Positions 18,966 to 28,995 are shown, numbered from the stretch's first letter. The stretch: DNA of 64,000 bases from Novosphingopyxis baekryungensis DSM 16222 (GCF_000420305.1 NZ_ATUR01000010.1:39233-103232); one strand, 5' to 3'. Notes: generated from the sequence alone by a model not told the origin. Numbers and translations: made by a program.

Positions 18966-19188
18966 GGAGGGGCCCCTTAGCAAATGCTGATCTTCAACCC
19001 CTAATCCCAAGCTAAGGCCCTGTACGCAAGAAATGATTTCATTCCGCAACGTTTTCAGCCGCCTGCAGCGCATCGCACAGCCTGCCCGGGTGATGCGCGG
19101 TGGACGGGAAAAACCGGACAGCGGAGACCTTCCGGCGGCCAGGCTCAAGGCCGCGAAGCCTTATATTGCGATGGCCCGATGGAAGCGC

Positions 19189-19216
19189 TTGACGCATTTT
19201 TCAAAGCCACTATACG
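19189..19216 (+). promoter_or_regulatory. Promoter of tRNA-Lys
   Basis: TTGACG (19189-19194), a 16-base spacer, then TATACG (19211-19216). It lies 21 bases upstream of the mature tRNA 5' end, the right distance for a short leader. Confidence 0.7.
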
Positions 19217-19237
19217 GGCGCCTCTCCTCGCGAGAAT

Positions 19238-19313
19238 GGACGCATAGCTCAGTTGGTAGAGCAGCCGACTCTTAATCGGCCGGTCCTTGGTTCGAGCCCA
19301 AGTGCGTCCACCA
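19238..19313 (+). tRNA. tRNA-Lys (anticodon CTT)
   Basis: 76 nt including an encoded CCA. The acceptor stem GGACGCA/TGCGTCC, D arm GCTC...GAGC, anticodon arm GCCGA-CTCTTAA-TCGGC and T arm CTTGG-TTCGAGC-CCAAG all pair. Anticodon CTT reads AAG. Confidence 0.97.
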
Positions 19314-19417
19314 TTTTCCCACATCGATGACGATATCCGCTGGGCTTGCGCGCGACCGTGCGGATCATGGCGCATGCTTAGGCGCGTGCACACGCCCGCG
19401 CGGCGCTTACGCCTTGT

Positions 19418-20545
19418 TCAGGAGGAGAACGCGCCGCCCCGCCGGCCGGGTTTGCGATCGATCGACATGATCAGGCCGATGCAGATCATGATCGTCAGCA
19501 TGGAGCTGCCGCCATGGCTGAGAAAGGGCAGGGGAATGCCGACGACGGGGGCCAGACCCATCACCATCATCAGATTGATCGAGACATAGAAAAAGATCGT
19601 GGTGGTCAATCCGGCCGCCACCAGCTTGCCGTATCGCGTGTTGGACCGCAGCGCGACGCGGAAGCCCCAGCTGAACAGCAGCGCGAACCCGATCAGAATG
19701 GCGATGCCGCCCACCAAGCCCCATTCCTCCGCCATGGTGGCGAAGACGAAATCGGTATGGCCCTCGGGCAGATAGTTCAAATGGCTCTGCGTGCCATCCA
19801 GAAAGCCCTTGCCCCATAATCCGCCCGATCCGATGGCGATGGCCGATTGGTTGACATGATAGCCCGCGCCCAGCGGATCTGCGGAGGGATCCATGAAGGT
19901 CGTCACGCGGCGTTGCTGATAGGGCTGCAGCCCGAAGAAAAAGGCCAGGGGGGCAAGCACCGCCAGCGCCGCGCCCGCACCCACGAACAGCCGCATCGGC
20001 AGGCCCGCCATGAACGCTACGACCACGCCGCCCGCGACGATCGTGATGGTGGTGCCGAGATCCGGTTGCAACAGCACAAGCGCGGAGGGAAAGCCCATCA
20101 GCACCAGCGGCGGCCAGATGGCATCGAATGTGTGCAGCTTGCTCGCGGGCAAACGATCGAAGAACAGGGCCACCGTCAGCACGATGGTCGGCTTCATCAG
20201 TTCCGACGGCTGGAGGGTGATGACGCCCAGATTGAGCCAGCGCTGGCTGCCGCCGCCAATCTGGCCCAGCAACTCCACCAGGATCAGCATCGCCAGAACC
20301 GCGCCGTAGATCGGGAAGGTCATTTTCTTCCAGAAATCCGGCGAAAAGCGCGAAATGCCGATGGCCAGCCCCAATGCCACCGTAAACCGCAGCAGATGCG
20401 GCGCGGCCCAGGGCAGCAGGCTGCCGCCCGCAGCGCTGTACAGCACCACGGCGCCAAAACCGGCCAGACAGAACAGCAGGAGCATCAGCTTCCACGGCAG
20501 CTCCGCGATGGGCGCCGGCACGATGCCGTTGGAACGCGCGTTCAC
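19418..20545 (-). CDS. rodA: Rod-shape peptidoglycan polymerase RodA
   Basis: 375-residue SEDS-family glycosyltransferase that polymerises lipid II during elongation with PBP2. The GTG at 20545 overlaps the mrdA stop (GTGA), indicating translational coupling; the longer frame before it is shadow of mrdA. About ten membrane helices are visible, beginning WKLMLLLFCLAGFGAVVLYSA. SEDS motifs include GGGSQRWLNLGVITLQPSELMK, VLLQPDLGTTITIVAGG, the catalytic-region Asp in LQPDLG, NQSAIAIGSGGLWGKGF, LPEGHTDFVFATMAEEWG and PFLSHGGSSML. Last gene of the mreB-mreC-mreD-mrdA-rodA operon. Confidence 0.96.
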   Translation of the reverse strand: MNARSNGIVPAPIAELPWKLMLLLFCLAGFGAVVLYSAAGGSLLPWAAPHLLRFTVALGLAIGISRFSPDFWKKMTFPIYGAVLAMLILVELLGQIGGGSQRWLNLGVITLQPSELMKPTIVLTVALFFDRLPASKLHTFDAIWPPLVLMGFPSALVLLQPDLGTTITIVAGGVVVAFMAGLPMRLFVGAGAALAVLAPLAFFFGLQPYQQRRVTTFMDPSADPLGAGYHVNQSAIAIGSGGLWGKGFLDGTQSHLNYLPEGHTDFVFATMAEEWGLVGGIAILIGFALLFSWGFRVALRSNTRYGKLVAAGLTTTIFFYVSINLMMVMGLAPVVGIPLPFLSHGGSSMLTIMICIGLIMSIDRKPGRRGGAFSS

Positions 20546-22518
20546 GTGGTCTGCTCCGCCGGCTGAGACGATGCTGCGTCGCCACCGGACGTGGAGCCAT
20601 CGGGCGCGGGATTGCCGCGGCGCGCACGGAACAGCGCCAGATCGCTGGCCATGCGCTGCTGGATATCGCCGCCCCACTGCTTTTCCAGTGCGAGCAGCGA
20701 GTCCATCGCCTTGCGCTTGTCATACAGATAGGTGAGCACATCGCGCGCCACCGGATAGGCAGCGCCGGACCCGCCGCCATGCTCGATCACCGCGGCGCAG
20801 GCATAGCGTGGATTGTCATAGGGCGCGAAGCAGATGAACAGCCCGTGATCGCGATATTTCCAGCGCGTGTTCTTGCCATCGCCGACCGACAGGCTGACCA
20901 CCTGCGCCGTACCGGTCTTGCCCGCCAGCAGCACATTGTCGAGCGGCAGACGCGCCCGCCCGGCGGTGCCGGGGCCGTTGACCACATCCTTCATGGCGCT
21001 GCGCACATAGGCGATATGCTCATCCTTGAAGCCCAGGCTCTCCGGCTTGGGCGGTTCCTGGTCCATGATGAGATGCGGCATCAGGTTCTTGCCGGTGGCA
21101 AGCCGCGCGCACATCACCGCCAGCTGCAGCGGGTTGGCGAGATAATAGCCCTGGCCGATGCTGGCATTGACCGTGTCATAGGTGCGCCACGGCTCGCCAT
21201 ATTTCTCCTGCTTCCAGGAGGGGCTTGGCACCGTGCCGTAGAACTGGCTGGTCACCGGCAGCGGAAATTCCGCGCCCATGCCGAGGCGGTGGGCGAAGGC
21301 AGCCACTTTCTCGAAACCCACTTCCTGCGCGAAATGATAGAAATAGCTGTCGCAGCTCTGATAGATGCCGCGGGCCATATCCGTGCGGCCATGATTGCCC
21401 CAGCAATTGAAGAAGCGATTTCCGATCCGCCGTCCACCGCCGCAGATGATCGCATCGGTCGGCTTCACGCCTTCTTGCAGAAACGCCATCGCGTGCATGG
21501 GTTTCACGGTCGAACCGGGCGGATACAGGCCCTTCAGTGCCTTGTTGCGCAGCGGCACATGATCGTCCTGCTGCAGCCAGGCATATTCGCTCACGCCGAT
21601 GCCATCCGAAAAGCTGTTCGGATCGAAGCTGGGCATGGAGGCGAGGGTCAGGATACCGCCGGTCTGGCAATCGATCACCACCACCGATCCGGATTCGCGG
21701 CCCAGACGGCGCGCGGCATAATGATGCAGATCGACATCCAGCGCCAGTTGCACCGGCTTGCCCGGAATATCCGACCGGGTGGTCAGTTCCTGCACGATCT
21801 TGCCGGTGGCGGTCACTTCGACCCGCTTGGCCCCCGGCTTGCCCTTCAGGCTGTCCTCGAACGCGGATTCCAGCCCATCCTTGCCGATCTTGAAGCCGGG
21901 CGTGATGAGCAGCGGATCCTTGTTCTTGTCATACTCCTCCTTGTTGGCGGTGCCGACATACCCAATGAGATGCCCCACCGCCGCGCCGGCGGGGTAGCGG
22001 CGCGAAAAGCCCTGGCGCGGAGACACGCCGGGCAGATCGGGCAGGCGCACAGAGACCGCGGCATAACGCTCCCAATCCAGGCCCGATGCCACTTGCACCG
22101 GCTGGAAGCCCGATTTCTCGTCCAGCTCCTTCGTAATACGGGTGACGTCCTCGTCGCTCAGATCGAGCAGGCTGGCCAGCTCGCGCACCGTGGCCTGCTT
22201 GTCGGTCACGCGCTCGGGGATAATATCGACGCGAAAATCCGCGCGATTGTCCGCAATCGGCTTGCCGTAGCGATCGATGAACCAGCCGCGACGGGGCGGC
22301 AGCAAGGTCAGATTGACCCGGTTGCTTTCGGACAGGAGCTTGTAACGCTCATTCTCGGCCAGCGAAATATAGGCCATGCGCCCAGCGAGTGCGAGGCCCA
22401 GCGCGCCCTGCACGCCGCCGACGAACAGGGCGCGGCGGGTGAAGGTGAACTCCTGCTGCGCACCGCTGACGGTTCTGGCCGGCTTGCTGCGCTTATTGCC
22501 TCGGCGGAAACGGATCAT
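20542..22518 (-). CDS. mrdA: Penicillin-binding protein 2
   Basis: 658 residues from the ATG at 22518, which overlaps the mreD stop (ATGA). Class B monofunctional transpeptidase that cross-links lateral wall. One N-terminal membrane anchor (ALFVGGVQGALGLALAG, about 30-47), a PBP dimer domain (PPRRGWFIDRYGKPIADN; RYPAGAAVGHLIGYVG), then the transpeptidase domain. The latter has the nucleophile Ser in PPGSTVKPMHA, the second motif SCD in YQSCDSYFYHFA, and KTGTAQ. The C-terminal tail is Ser/Gly-rich. Partner of RodA encoded directly downstream. Confidence 0.96.
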   Translation of the reverse strand: MIRFRRGNKRSKPARTVSGAQQEFTFTRRALFVGGVQGALGLALAGRMAYISLAENERYKLLSESNRVNLTLLPPRRGWFIDRYGKPIADNRADFRVDIIPERVTDKQATVRELASLLDLSDEDVTRITKELDEKSGFQPVQVASGLDWERYAAVSVRLPDLPGVSPRQGFSRRYPAGAAVGHLIGYVGTANKEEYDKNKDPLLITPGFKIGKDGLESAFEDSLKGKPGAKRVEVTATGKIVQELTTRSDIPGKPVQLALDVDLHHYAARRLGRESGSVVVIDCQTGGILTLASMPSFDPNSFSDGIGVSEYAWLQQDDHVPLRNKALKGLYPPGSTVKPMHAMAFLQEGVKPTDAIICGGGRRIGNRFFNCWGNHGRTDMARGIYQSCDSYFYHFAQEVGFEKVAAFAHRLGMGAEFPLPVTSQFYGTVPSPSWKQEKYGEPWRTYDTVNASIGQGYYLANPLQLAVMCARLATGKNLMPHLIMDQEPPKPESLGFKDEHIAYVRSAMKDVVNGPGTAGRARLPLDNVLLAGKTGTAQVVSLSVGDGKNTRWKYRDHGLFICFAPYDNPRYACAAVIEHGGGSGAAYPVARDVLTYLYDKRKAMDSLLALEKQWGGDIQQRMASDLALFRARRGNPAPDGSTSGGDAASSQPAEQTT

Positions 22519-23066
22519 GCGGCCAGCCGCCACCGGTCCAGCATGGAAACCAGACGCGCGAAAACGGGAAAGCTGAAGATCGACAGCAAAATTTGTGGCA
22601 CCAATGGCTCCAGCCCGGCCGGTTCATACACCAGCCCAACGAACAGCATGCCCCCTGTTATCGCGAATATAAGGCACAAGGCAGCGATAAGCCAGTCCTG
22701 CCAGTAATCGCGCCAGTTGGTACGGTCATTCACCACGCTGAGCGCGATGACCACGATGGACCACAGAAATACCGCACTGCCGATGGGCTGGCCCGAAAAC
22801 AGATCATCGAACAGACCGAAGGGCGCGCCCACCCACAGGGGCCACAGGCCGGGGCGGATCTGGCGCCAGGCGATCAGCATCATCAGGCCCAGCGGCGGCA
22901 GCAGCGGCAGGCTGGACAGGATCGGCAAGGTGGTGATCATCGAGGCGATCAGCACCGATGCAATCGGCACCAGCATCGCCATCAGCGGGGACTGGCGGCG
23001 GTAGAGGCGCGACTTGTATCGGCGGCGGCGCGACCGGGGATAGGCGTTGGCGGGGGCGCGGCTCAT
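22515..23066 (-). CDS. mreD: Rod shape-determining protein MreD
   Basis: 183 residues from the ATG at 23066, seven bases after the mreC stop. The basic N-terminus (PRSRRRRYKSRLYRRQ) is cytoplasmic, followed by about five membrane helices (LVPIASVLIASMITTLPI, LPLLPPLGLMMLIAW, LFSGQPIGSAVFLWSIVVIA, WLIAALCLIFAITGGMLFV, PQILLSIFSFPVFARLV). The DDLFSGQPIGSAVFLW region is typical of MreD. Integral-membrane scaffold of the elongasome. The gene order and overlaps support the call, since the family is poorly conserved. Confidence 0.92.
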   Translation of the reverse strand: MSRAPANAYPRSRRRRYKSRLYRRQSPLMAMLVPIASVLIASMITTLPILSSLPLLPPLGLMMLIAWRQIRPGLWPLWVGAPFGLFDDLFSGQPIGSAVFLWSIVVIALSVVNDRTNWRDYWQDWLIAALCLIFAITGGMLFVGLVYEPAGLEPLVPQILLSIFSFPVFARLVSMLDRWRLAA

Positions 23067-23073
23067 GGCTGGC

Positions 23074-23991
23074 TCACGGCCCGGGCGATTCGACGACAGG
23101 CAGGCCTTCCGCGTCACTGGCCGACGCACCGGCCGCCGGTGCTTCTTCCAGCGGCACGAACACACGCTGGACCATGGCATAGCTGGTGTCCGCCGGCTGG
23201 GCGAAGGGCCGCGCCACCGCGCCGTCCGGGGTCAGCCGCAGGATGCGCGCCACGGGAATGTCCGGCGCGTACAGCCCGCCATTGCCGCTCGTCACCAGCA
23301 CATCGCCCGCACGAAACGGATTTTGACCGGCATTGATCGCACGGATCTCCACATCGCCATTGGCAAGGCCCGTGGAGAAAGCGGGCAGGCCGTCGCTGGC
23401 CCGGCGGACGGGCACGACATTTTCCGGATCGGACAGCAGCAGGATCGATGCGGTGCGCGGGCCGACATTCAATATGCGGCCGACCAGTCCCTTGGGATTG
23501 CGCACTGGTTGGCCCTCGCGCACGCCGCTCTGCGCGCCGATCGACAGGGTGCCGAGGCGGCGGGTGGACGATGCGCTGGAACTGATCAGGCGGCCGACGG
23601 CCACCACTTCGGCGGTGTTTCTGGCGAGCCCCAGCATGGCGCGCAGTCGTTCGATCTCGCGCTCCTGCGAGCGGGCCTTGATCAGCTCGCCGCGATAGGC
23701 CTGAACCTGCTGTTCCAGCTTCGCATTTTTGCGGCCGGCGTTCACATAGGCGGCAATCGCGCTGCCGGCACCGCCGACGGCGCGGCGTCCGCCGTCCACG
23801 CCCTCGGCCACCGGCGCGGTCGCCTCCCGCCCGATCGTCTTGAGCGCGGCAAAACCGGTGGGATCGAACAGCGACACGGCAAGCAGCAGCAACCCGGCAA
23901 AGGCGCCGGCCACCGCCAGCACATAGCCGGCGAAGATGCCATATTGCGCCTTGCGGGAAAAACCCGGACGCCGATTGGGCGGCGGGGCCAT
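23074..23991 (-). CDS. mreC: Rod shape-determining protein MreC
   Basis: 305 residues. Short cytoplasmic N-terminus, one membrane helix (YGIFAGYVLAVAGAFAGLLL, about 17-40), a periplasmic coiled coil (KLEQQVQAYRGELIKARSQE region, about 88-120) and the beta-rich MreC core with GVREGQPVRNPKGLVGRI and DVLVTSGNGGLYAPDIPVA. The tail is Ala/Pro-rich. Periplasmic organiser that connects MreB/MreD with PBP2. Second gene of the operon, 34 bases after mreB. Confidence 0.95.
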   Translation of the reverse strand: MAPPPNRRPGFSRKAQYGIFAGYVLAVAGAFAGLLLLAVSLFDPTGFAALKTIGREATAPVAEGVDGGRRAVGGAGSAIAAYVNAGRKNAKLEQQVQAYRGELIKARSQEREIERLRAMLGLARNTAEVVAVGRLISSSASSTRRLGTLSIGAQSGVREGQPVRNPKGLVGRILNVGPRTASILLLSDPENVVPVRRASDGLPAFSTGLANGDVEIRAINAGQNPFRAGDVLVTSGNGGLYAPDIPVARILRLTPDGAVARPFAQPADTSYAMVQRVFVPLEEAPAAGASASDAEGLPVVESPGP

Positions 23992-24025
23992 GCTACTCTC
24001 TCCCCCTGTTGCGAACGGCGCCGGA

Positions 24026-25093
<1,068 letters not shown>

Positions 25094-25220
25094 TTACGAC
25101 GGGGGCGGGTCCCTGTTGACGCACCCTATAGCATGAACGTCGCCGCCTGTAGGGCCGCGGAACAAAATGTCGCGCTATAGGGAGTCGCCTGTTGCCTGCG
25201 CTTCGTCTAGATCGCAGCCC

Positions 25221-27110
25221 ATGTCAATAAGAAGGCTCCCCGAATCCCTGATCAACCGCATCGCCGCCGGCGAGGTGGTGGAACGGCCCGCCAGCGCGCT
25301 GAAGGAGATCGTCGAAAACGCCATCGATGCCGGCGCGCGCAGCATCGCCATCCGCCTCGGTACCGGGGGCCTCGGCCTGATCGAGGTGTCGGACGATGGC
25401 TGCGGCATGGACCGCGCGGAGATGGCGCTGGCGCTGGAACGGCACGCCACGTCCAAGCTGCCTGAAAGCCTGCTGGGCGAGAATGAAGCGCTCGAACTCG
25501 TTGAAACGCTCGGCTTTCGCGGTGAGGCGTTGCCGTCCATCGCCTCGGTCGCGCGGCTGACGATCGAAAGCCGCACCATGGATGGCGAGGGCTGGAGCCG
25601 CACCGTCGATCATGGGGCGGTGACGGCGGAAGGGCCCGCCGCCATCCCGCCGGGATCGCGCATCCGCGTGGAGGAACTGTTCGCCAAGGTGCCCGCGCGG
25701 CGCAAATTCCTGCGCACGCCGCGCAGCGAATATGCCGCCGCGCTGGATATCGTGAAGCGGCTGGCCATGGCGCGACCGGAAATCGGCTTCACGCTGGACC
25801 ATGACGGGCGGCGCACCTTGTCCGTGCAACCGGACATGAGCGGGCCGGAGCGTGTCGCCGCGCTGACGGCGCCAGGCCTGATCGAGAACAGCGTACCGGT
25901 CGATCTGGAGCGCGACGGCGTGGTGCTGGGCGGGGTGGCAAGCCTGCCCACCTTCAACCGCGGCGTGGCCGATCATCAATATCTGTTCGTCAACGGTCGC
26001 CCGGTGAAGGACCGGCTGCTGACCGGCGCGGTGCGCGGGGCCTATGCCGATATGCTGGCGCGCGATCGGCATGCGGTGCTGGCGCTTTTCCTCGATATCC
26101 CGCCCGAAGCGGTGGACGTGAACGTCCATCCCGCCAAGACCGAGGTGCGCTTTCGCGATCCGCAGATGATCCGCGGGCTGATCGTCTCCGGCCTGCGCCG
26201 CGCACTGGAAGGCGCGGGCTTCCGCAGCGTCAGCCGCACGGCAGCAGGCGCGGAAGGGTTGTGGCAGCAGGAGCCGGTAGTGCCGGAGCGGACCTTATGG
26301 TCGCCGCCCGCCGTCGCGGCTGCGCCCAGCCCGTTTCCCCCCGCTTCAGGGGAAGGACCAGGGGCGGGGCCGTCCACAGGGCTGGAAGCCTTGGCCCGGC
26401 AAGGCTACGCCCCCAACGCCGCCCCTTCCTACCACGGAGAAGCCGGCCGGCTGCGCGAACCTGTCACGCCCTTCGCGGCGCCCTTGGGCCGTGCAGAGCC
26501 TGCCACCGAACCGGTTCCTGAAGCCACCACCCATCCGCTCGGCGTGGCGCGGGGCCAGGTCGCCAAGACCTATATCGTGGCCGAAGCGGAGGACGGGCTG
26601 GTCATCGTCGACCAGCACGCCGCGCATGAACGACTGGTGCTTGAGCGGATGCGCGCGCAGGCAGGCACCGGCAATGTGCCCGCCCAGCGCCTTCTGATGC
26701 CCGAAGTGGTGGAGATCGAGGAAACCGGCTGCGACCGGCTGGAAGCGCGCGCGGACGAACTCAGCGCCTTCGGTTTGGAGCTGGAACGCTTCGGCCCCGC
26801 CGCCATGCTGGTGCGCGCCGTGCCCGCCATGCTGGGCGATGGCGATGTGCGCGGCCTGATCGAGGATCTGGCCGACGAACTGGCCGCCTATGACGAGGCG
26901 CTGAGCCTGAAGGAACGCATCGATCATGTCGCCGCCACCATGGCGTGCCACGGCTCGGTCCGCGCAGGCCGCGTTCTCAACGTGGCCGAGATGAACCATC
27001 TCCTGCGCGAAATGGAAGCCACCCCGCGCTCCGGCCAATGCAACCATGGCCGACCGACATGGGTGAAACTGGGGCTCGGCGATGTGGAGAAGCTGTTCGG
27101 GCGGAAATAG
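25221..27110 (+). CDS. mutL: DNA mismatch repair protein MutL
   Basis: 629 residues from the ATG at 25221. The N-terminal GHKL ATPase has MSIRRLPESLINRIAAGEVV with the catalytic Glu in EIVENAIDAGA, DDGCGM, and GFRGEALPSIASV. Then come the transducer domain (HQYLFVNGRPVKD, VDVNVHPAKTEVRF), a Pro/Ala-rich linker about residues 365-450, and the C-terminal dimerisation/endonuclease-like domain (VDQHAAHERLVLERM; ACHGSVRAGR; CNHGRPT). Couples MutS to strand removal. The linker contains palindromic GC-rich sequence (26335-26354) that looks inserted. Longer upstream in-frame start rejected as it lacks conservation. Confidence 0.97.
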   Translation: MSIRRLPESLINRIAAGEVVERPASALKEIVENAIDAGARSIAIRLGTGGLGLIEVSDDGCGMDRAEMALALERHATSKLPESLLGENEALELVETLGFRGEALPSIASVARLTIESRTMDGEGWSRTVDHGAVTAEGPAAIPPGSRIRVEELFAKVPARRKFLRTPRSEYAAALDIVKRLAMARPEIGFTLDHDGRRTLSVQPDMSGPERVAALTAPGLIENSVPVDLERDGVVLGGVASLPTFNRGVADHQYLFVNGRPVKDRLLTGAVRGAYADMLARDRHAVLALFLDIPPEAVDVNVHPAKTEVRFRDPQMIRGLIVSGLRRALEGAGFRSVSRTAAGAEGLWQQEPVVPERTLWSPPAVAAAPSPFPPASGEGPGAGPSTGLEALARQGYAPNAAPSYHGEAGRLREPVTPFAAPLGRAEPATEPVPEATTHPLGVARGQVAKTYIVAEAEDGLVIVDQHAAHERLVLERMRAQAGTGNVPAQRLLMPEVVEIEETGCDRLEARADELSAFGLELERFGPAAMLVRAVPAMLGDGDVRGLIEDLADELAAYDEALSLKERIDHVAATMACHGSVRAGRVLNVAEMNHLLREMEATPRSGQCNHGRPTWVKLGLGDVEKLFGRK

Positions 27111-27119
27111 TCTGTTCGC

Positions 27120-27689
27120 TCAACCGCCCGGCATCGTTTCCGAGCGCATCAGCGGCAGCATGTGGGTGACATAATCCGCCTTGCCGAGGGCCACGCCATT
27201 GGCGCGCAGAATGGCATAGGCGGTGTTGAGGTGAAAATAGAACTGCGGCAGCGCCCAGTCGCGCGCATATTGCTCGGCCGTCAGATCGAAGATCATGCCG
27301 TTGGGCAATTCGTGCGCGATCGGCATCTGCGGGTCATAGACGAAATCGCGGGCTGCATCCTGTTCCAGCGCCGCCAGCGTCTCGGCGATCCGGGCGCGCG
27401 CCCCGGCGATGGTGCCGGGCTGCTCACCCGCCTCGCGGCCTTCGCTCAGCAGCGTTGCGATGGCCGGCGGAAAAGCTTTTCCGCGCATCCGGCTGACCCC
27501 TTCCAGCGCCTGCATGCAGGTGAAGCGGATCTGTGTGGACAGGGGGAACATGTCCGGCGCCAGCCGCGCCGCCAGCACAGCATCGCCCGAAGCATCAGAC
27601 TCCGCCGCTGCTTCATCCGCCCTGCCGAGCCATTCCGACAAAGCTTTGAGCATATGCACATAGGACGGGATGAGGAGGGTCTTGAGCAT
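27120..27689 (-). CDS. DUF1993 domain-containing protein
   Basis: 189 residues matching DUF1993, an all-helical family distantly like DinB four-helix bundles, function unknown. Starts MLKTLLIPSYVHMLKALSEW; includes FPLSTQIRFTCMQALEGVSRM, and the C-terminal FYFHLNTAYAILRANGVALGKADYV typical of the family. Convergent with mutL, nine bases from its stop. The first ~94 bases of the gene recur, with about six differences, as a truncated copy at 28908-29001. Confidence 0.9.
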   Translation of the reverse strand: MLKTLLIPSYVHMLKALSEWLGRADEAAAESDASGDAVLAARLAPDMFPLSTQIRFTCMQALEGVSRMRGKAFPPAIATLLSEGREAGEQPGTIAGARARIAETLAALEQDAARDFVYDPQMPIAHELPNGMIFDLTAEQYARDWALPQFYFHLNTAYAILRANGVALGKADYVTHMLPLMRSETMPGG

Positions 27690-28082
27690 GGCGGTGTTTC
27701 CTCATTTGCGAGATGCGCTGCTGCGCCCCGGTTTTTAAGCTAGTTTGAAGGGGATAGTCCTCGGCGATTTCGGGCTAAGGGCGATCTGTCTTTGTATTGC
27801 GGCGGTTTTGACACAGAGCGATCCTGCAAAGGCGGCAGCGCGCCAAACTGTTAACGGATCGCTCGCTTGCTTGGTAAAGTCCATAGCATTGACGCTTGCA
27901 ATCGTCGAACGTTCCACTGAACCGCCCACGGTCGGGCTGTCGAACAGATAGTCGAGACGTCACGACATGCTTGAGAGCTGTAAAAGTTCCCGACAGTTGT
28001 CAAAGGCTTAACAAAACATTAATAGGCGAGTCGATCAATCTAAAAGCAATTTTGCCTTTGATCTGATGATGAGGGAAACCCA
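27690..28082. other. Long AT-richer intergenic region upstream of the PEPxxWA gene
   Basis: 393 bp between the DUF1993 start (minus) and the PEPxxWA-CTERM gene (plus). Noticeably richer in A+T than the neighbours. It holds a CtrA-type box at 28008-28022 and a GAGG ribosome-binding site just before 28083. Short open frames in it have no recognisable product. It should contain promoters in both directions. Confidence 0.6.
28008..28022 (+). promoter_or_regulatory. Candidate CtrA-binding site TTAA-N7-TTAA
   Basis: A perfect TTAA, seven bases, TTAA sits 60 bp before the ATG of the PEPxxWA-CTERM gene. This is the full consensus for the alphaproteobacterial cell-cycle regulator CtrA. The match could be chance in this AT-richer stretch. 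Confidence 0.5.
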
Positions 28083-28793
28083 ATGTTTAAAATCAAACAT
28101 GTTATCGGATTGGCCGCTTTTGGCCTCGCTTTCGCAACCCCTGCCGCCGCGCGAACCTATGCCTTTGGTGGTTCGCCATCAACTCCATGGACGTTGACCG
28201 TCAACGGTACGAACTATCTGTCACTGGATCACGGTTGGATTACTTCATCTGGCGAGCATGACAGGAACAATTCCAACTATCTCGCGGGTGATTTCGGCAC
28301 GGTCCAATACAACAACTGGGGCGTATTCGACCTTTCGTCTTTTGCGGGTGCGGTTCAGTCAGCCACTCTCTCGCTTAATGCGGCAGGTGTTTCGGGCAAT
28401 CCAGTGTATCGCCTGTTCGATACGAACGCAACGTTGGCTGCTTTGGATCAGACGCGCGGAAATGGGGACTTAGCGGGCATCGCTCTTCATAATGACCTTG
28501 GTAGCGGTTCTTTTTACGGTTCTCGCCAGTTTTCTGCCGCGGACTCAAATAACATCGTATCCATTTCGCTGAATGGCACGGCATTGTCTCGTATTCAGAG
28601 TGCGGCGGGCGGACAGTTTGCACTTGGCGGAACAGTGTCCCAGAACGTGGCGGCAGCCGTTCCAGAGCCATCCACTTGGCTCATGATGCTCTTCGGCTTC
28701 GGCATGATCGGTTATGGGATGCGGACGGCTAAGCGCCGTTCGGATGAAAAGTTCGAGACGAAGATTAAAAATGTTACTTTTGGCATTGCCTGA
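28083..28793 (+). CDS. PEPxxWA-CTERM sorting domain protein
   Basis: 236 residues. Signal peptide about 1-23 (VIGLAAFGLAFATPAAA). The middle is a Gly/Ser/Asn-rich, beta-predicted secreted domain of no known family, containing one RLFDTNATLAAL segment and no cysteine. The C-terminus is a sorting signal: VPEPSTWLMMLFGFGMIGYG followed by a basic cluster (RTAKRR), the PEPxxWA variant seen in sphingomonads and presumably handled by an exosortase-like system. An extra ~20 residues follow the basic cluster, longer than usual. Lower G+C than flanking genes, and the gene sits between the DUF1993 gene and a truncated duplicate of its start, suggesting acquisition. Confidence 0.9.
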   Translation: MFKIKHVIGLAAFGLAFATPAAARTYAFGGSPSTPWTLTVNGTNYLSLDHGWITSSGEHDRNNSNYLAGDFGTVQYNNWGVFDLSSFAGAVQSATLSLNAAGVSGNPVYRLFDTNATLAALDQTRGNGDLAGIALHNDLGSGSFYGSRQFSAADSNNIVSISLNGTALSRIQSAAGGQFALGGTVSQNVAAAVPEPSTWLMMLFGFGMIGYGMRTAKRRSDEKFETKIKNVTFGIA

Positions 28794-28816
28794 CCGTAAC
28801 TTGGTTTAAATCGTTG

Positions 28817-28844
28817 GAGGGCCGTGCCTGAAGGTGCGGCCCTC
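28817..28844 (+). terminator. Hairpin after PEPxxWA gene
   Basis: GAGGGCCG pairs with CGGCCCTC, extended inside by CCT/AGG. Only a weak T-containing tail (GTTATA) follows, so termination is probable rather than certain. Confidence 0.55.
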
Positions 28845-28845
28845 G

Positions 28846-28995
28846 TTATACGATCCCTGCCGTGCTCAAAGCAGCGGGCTCCGCCGCCGTGCTCAAAGCA
28901 GCGGGCTCCGCCGCAGCTTCATCCGCCTTGCCGAGCCATTCCGACAAAGCCCTGAGCATGTGCGCATAGGACGGGATGAGGAGGGTCTTGAGCAT
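28846..28995 (-). pseudogene. Truncated duplicate of the DUF1993 gene
   Basis: A 49-codon frame whose first 30 residues (MLKTLLIPSYAHMLRALSEW and on to DEAAAE) nearly repeat the start of the DUF1993 protein encoded at 27120-27689. Nucleotides 28908-29001 match 27602-27695 with about six differences in 94, including ~10 bases upstream of the start codon. After residue 30 the homology stops and two 27-bp repeats encode EPAALSTAA-like sequence before a stop. All conserved DUF1993 core is missing, so it is a remnant. Confidence 0.85.
28861..28914. repeat. 27-bp perfect tandem duplication
   Basis: 28861-28887 and 28888-28914 are identical 27-mers, beginning CGTGCTCAAAGCAGCGGGCT and ending CCGCCGC. 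They lie at the broken end of the truncated DUF1993 copy. Confidence 0.95.

Noticed and set aside
27745..27951. 68-codon open frame in the AT-rich gap before the PEPxxWA gene
   Set aside because: No ribosome-binding site, no domain, and overlaps similar-sized frames on the other strand.
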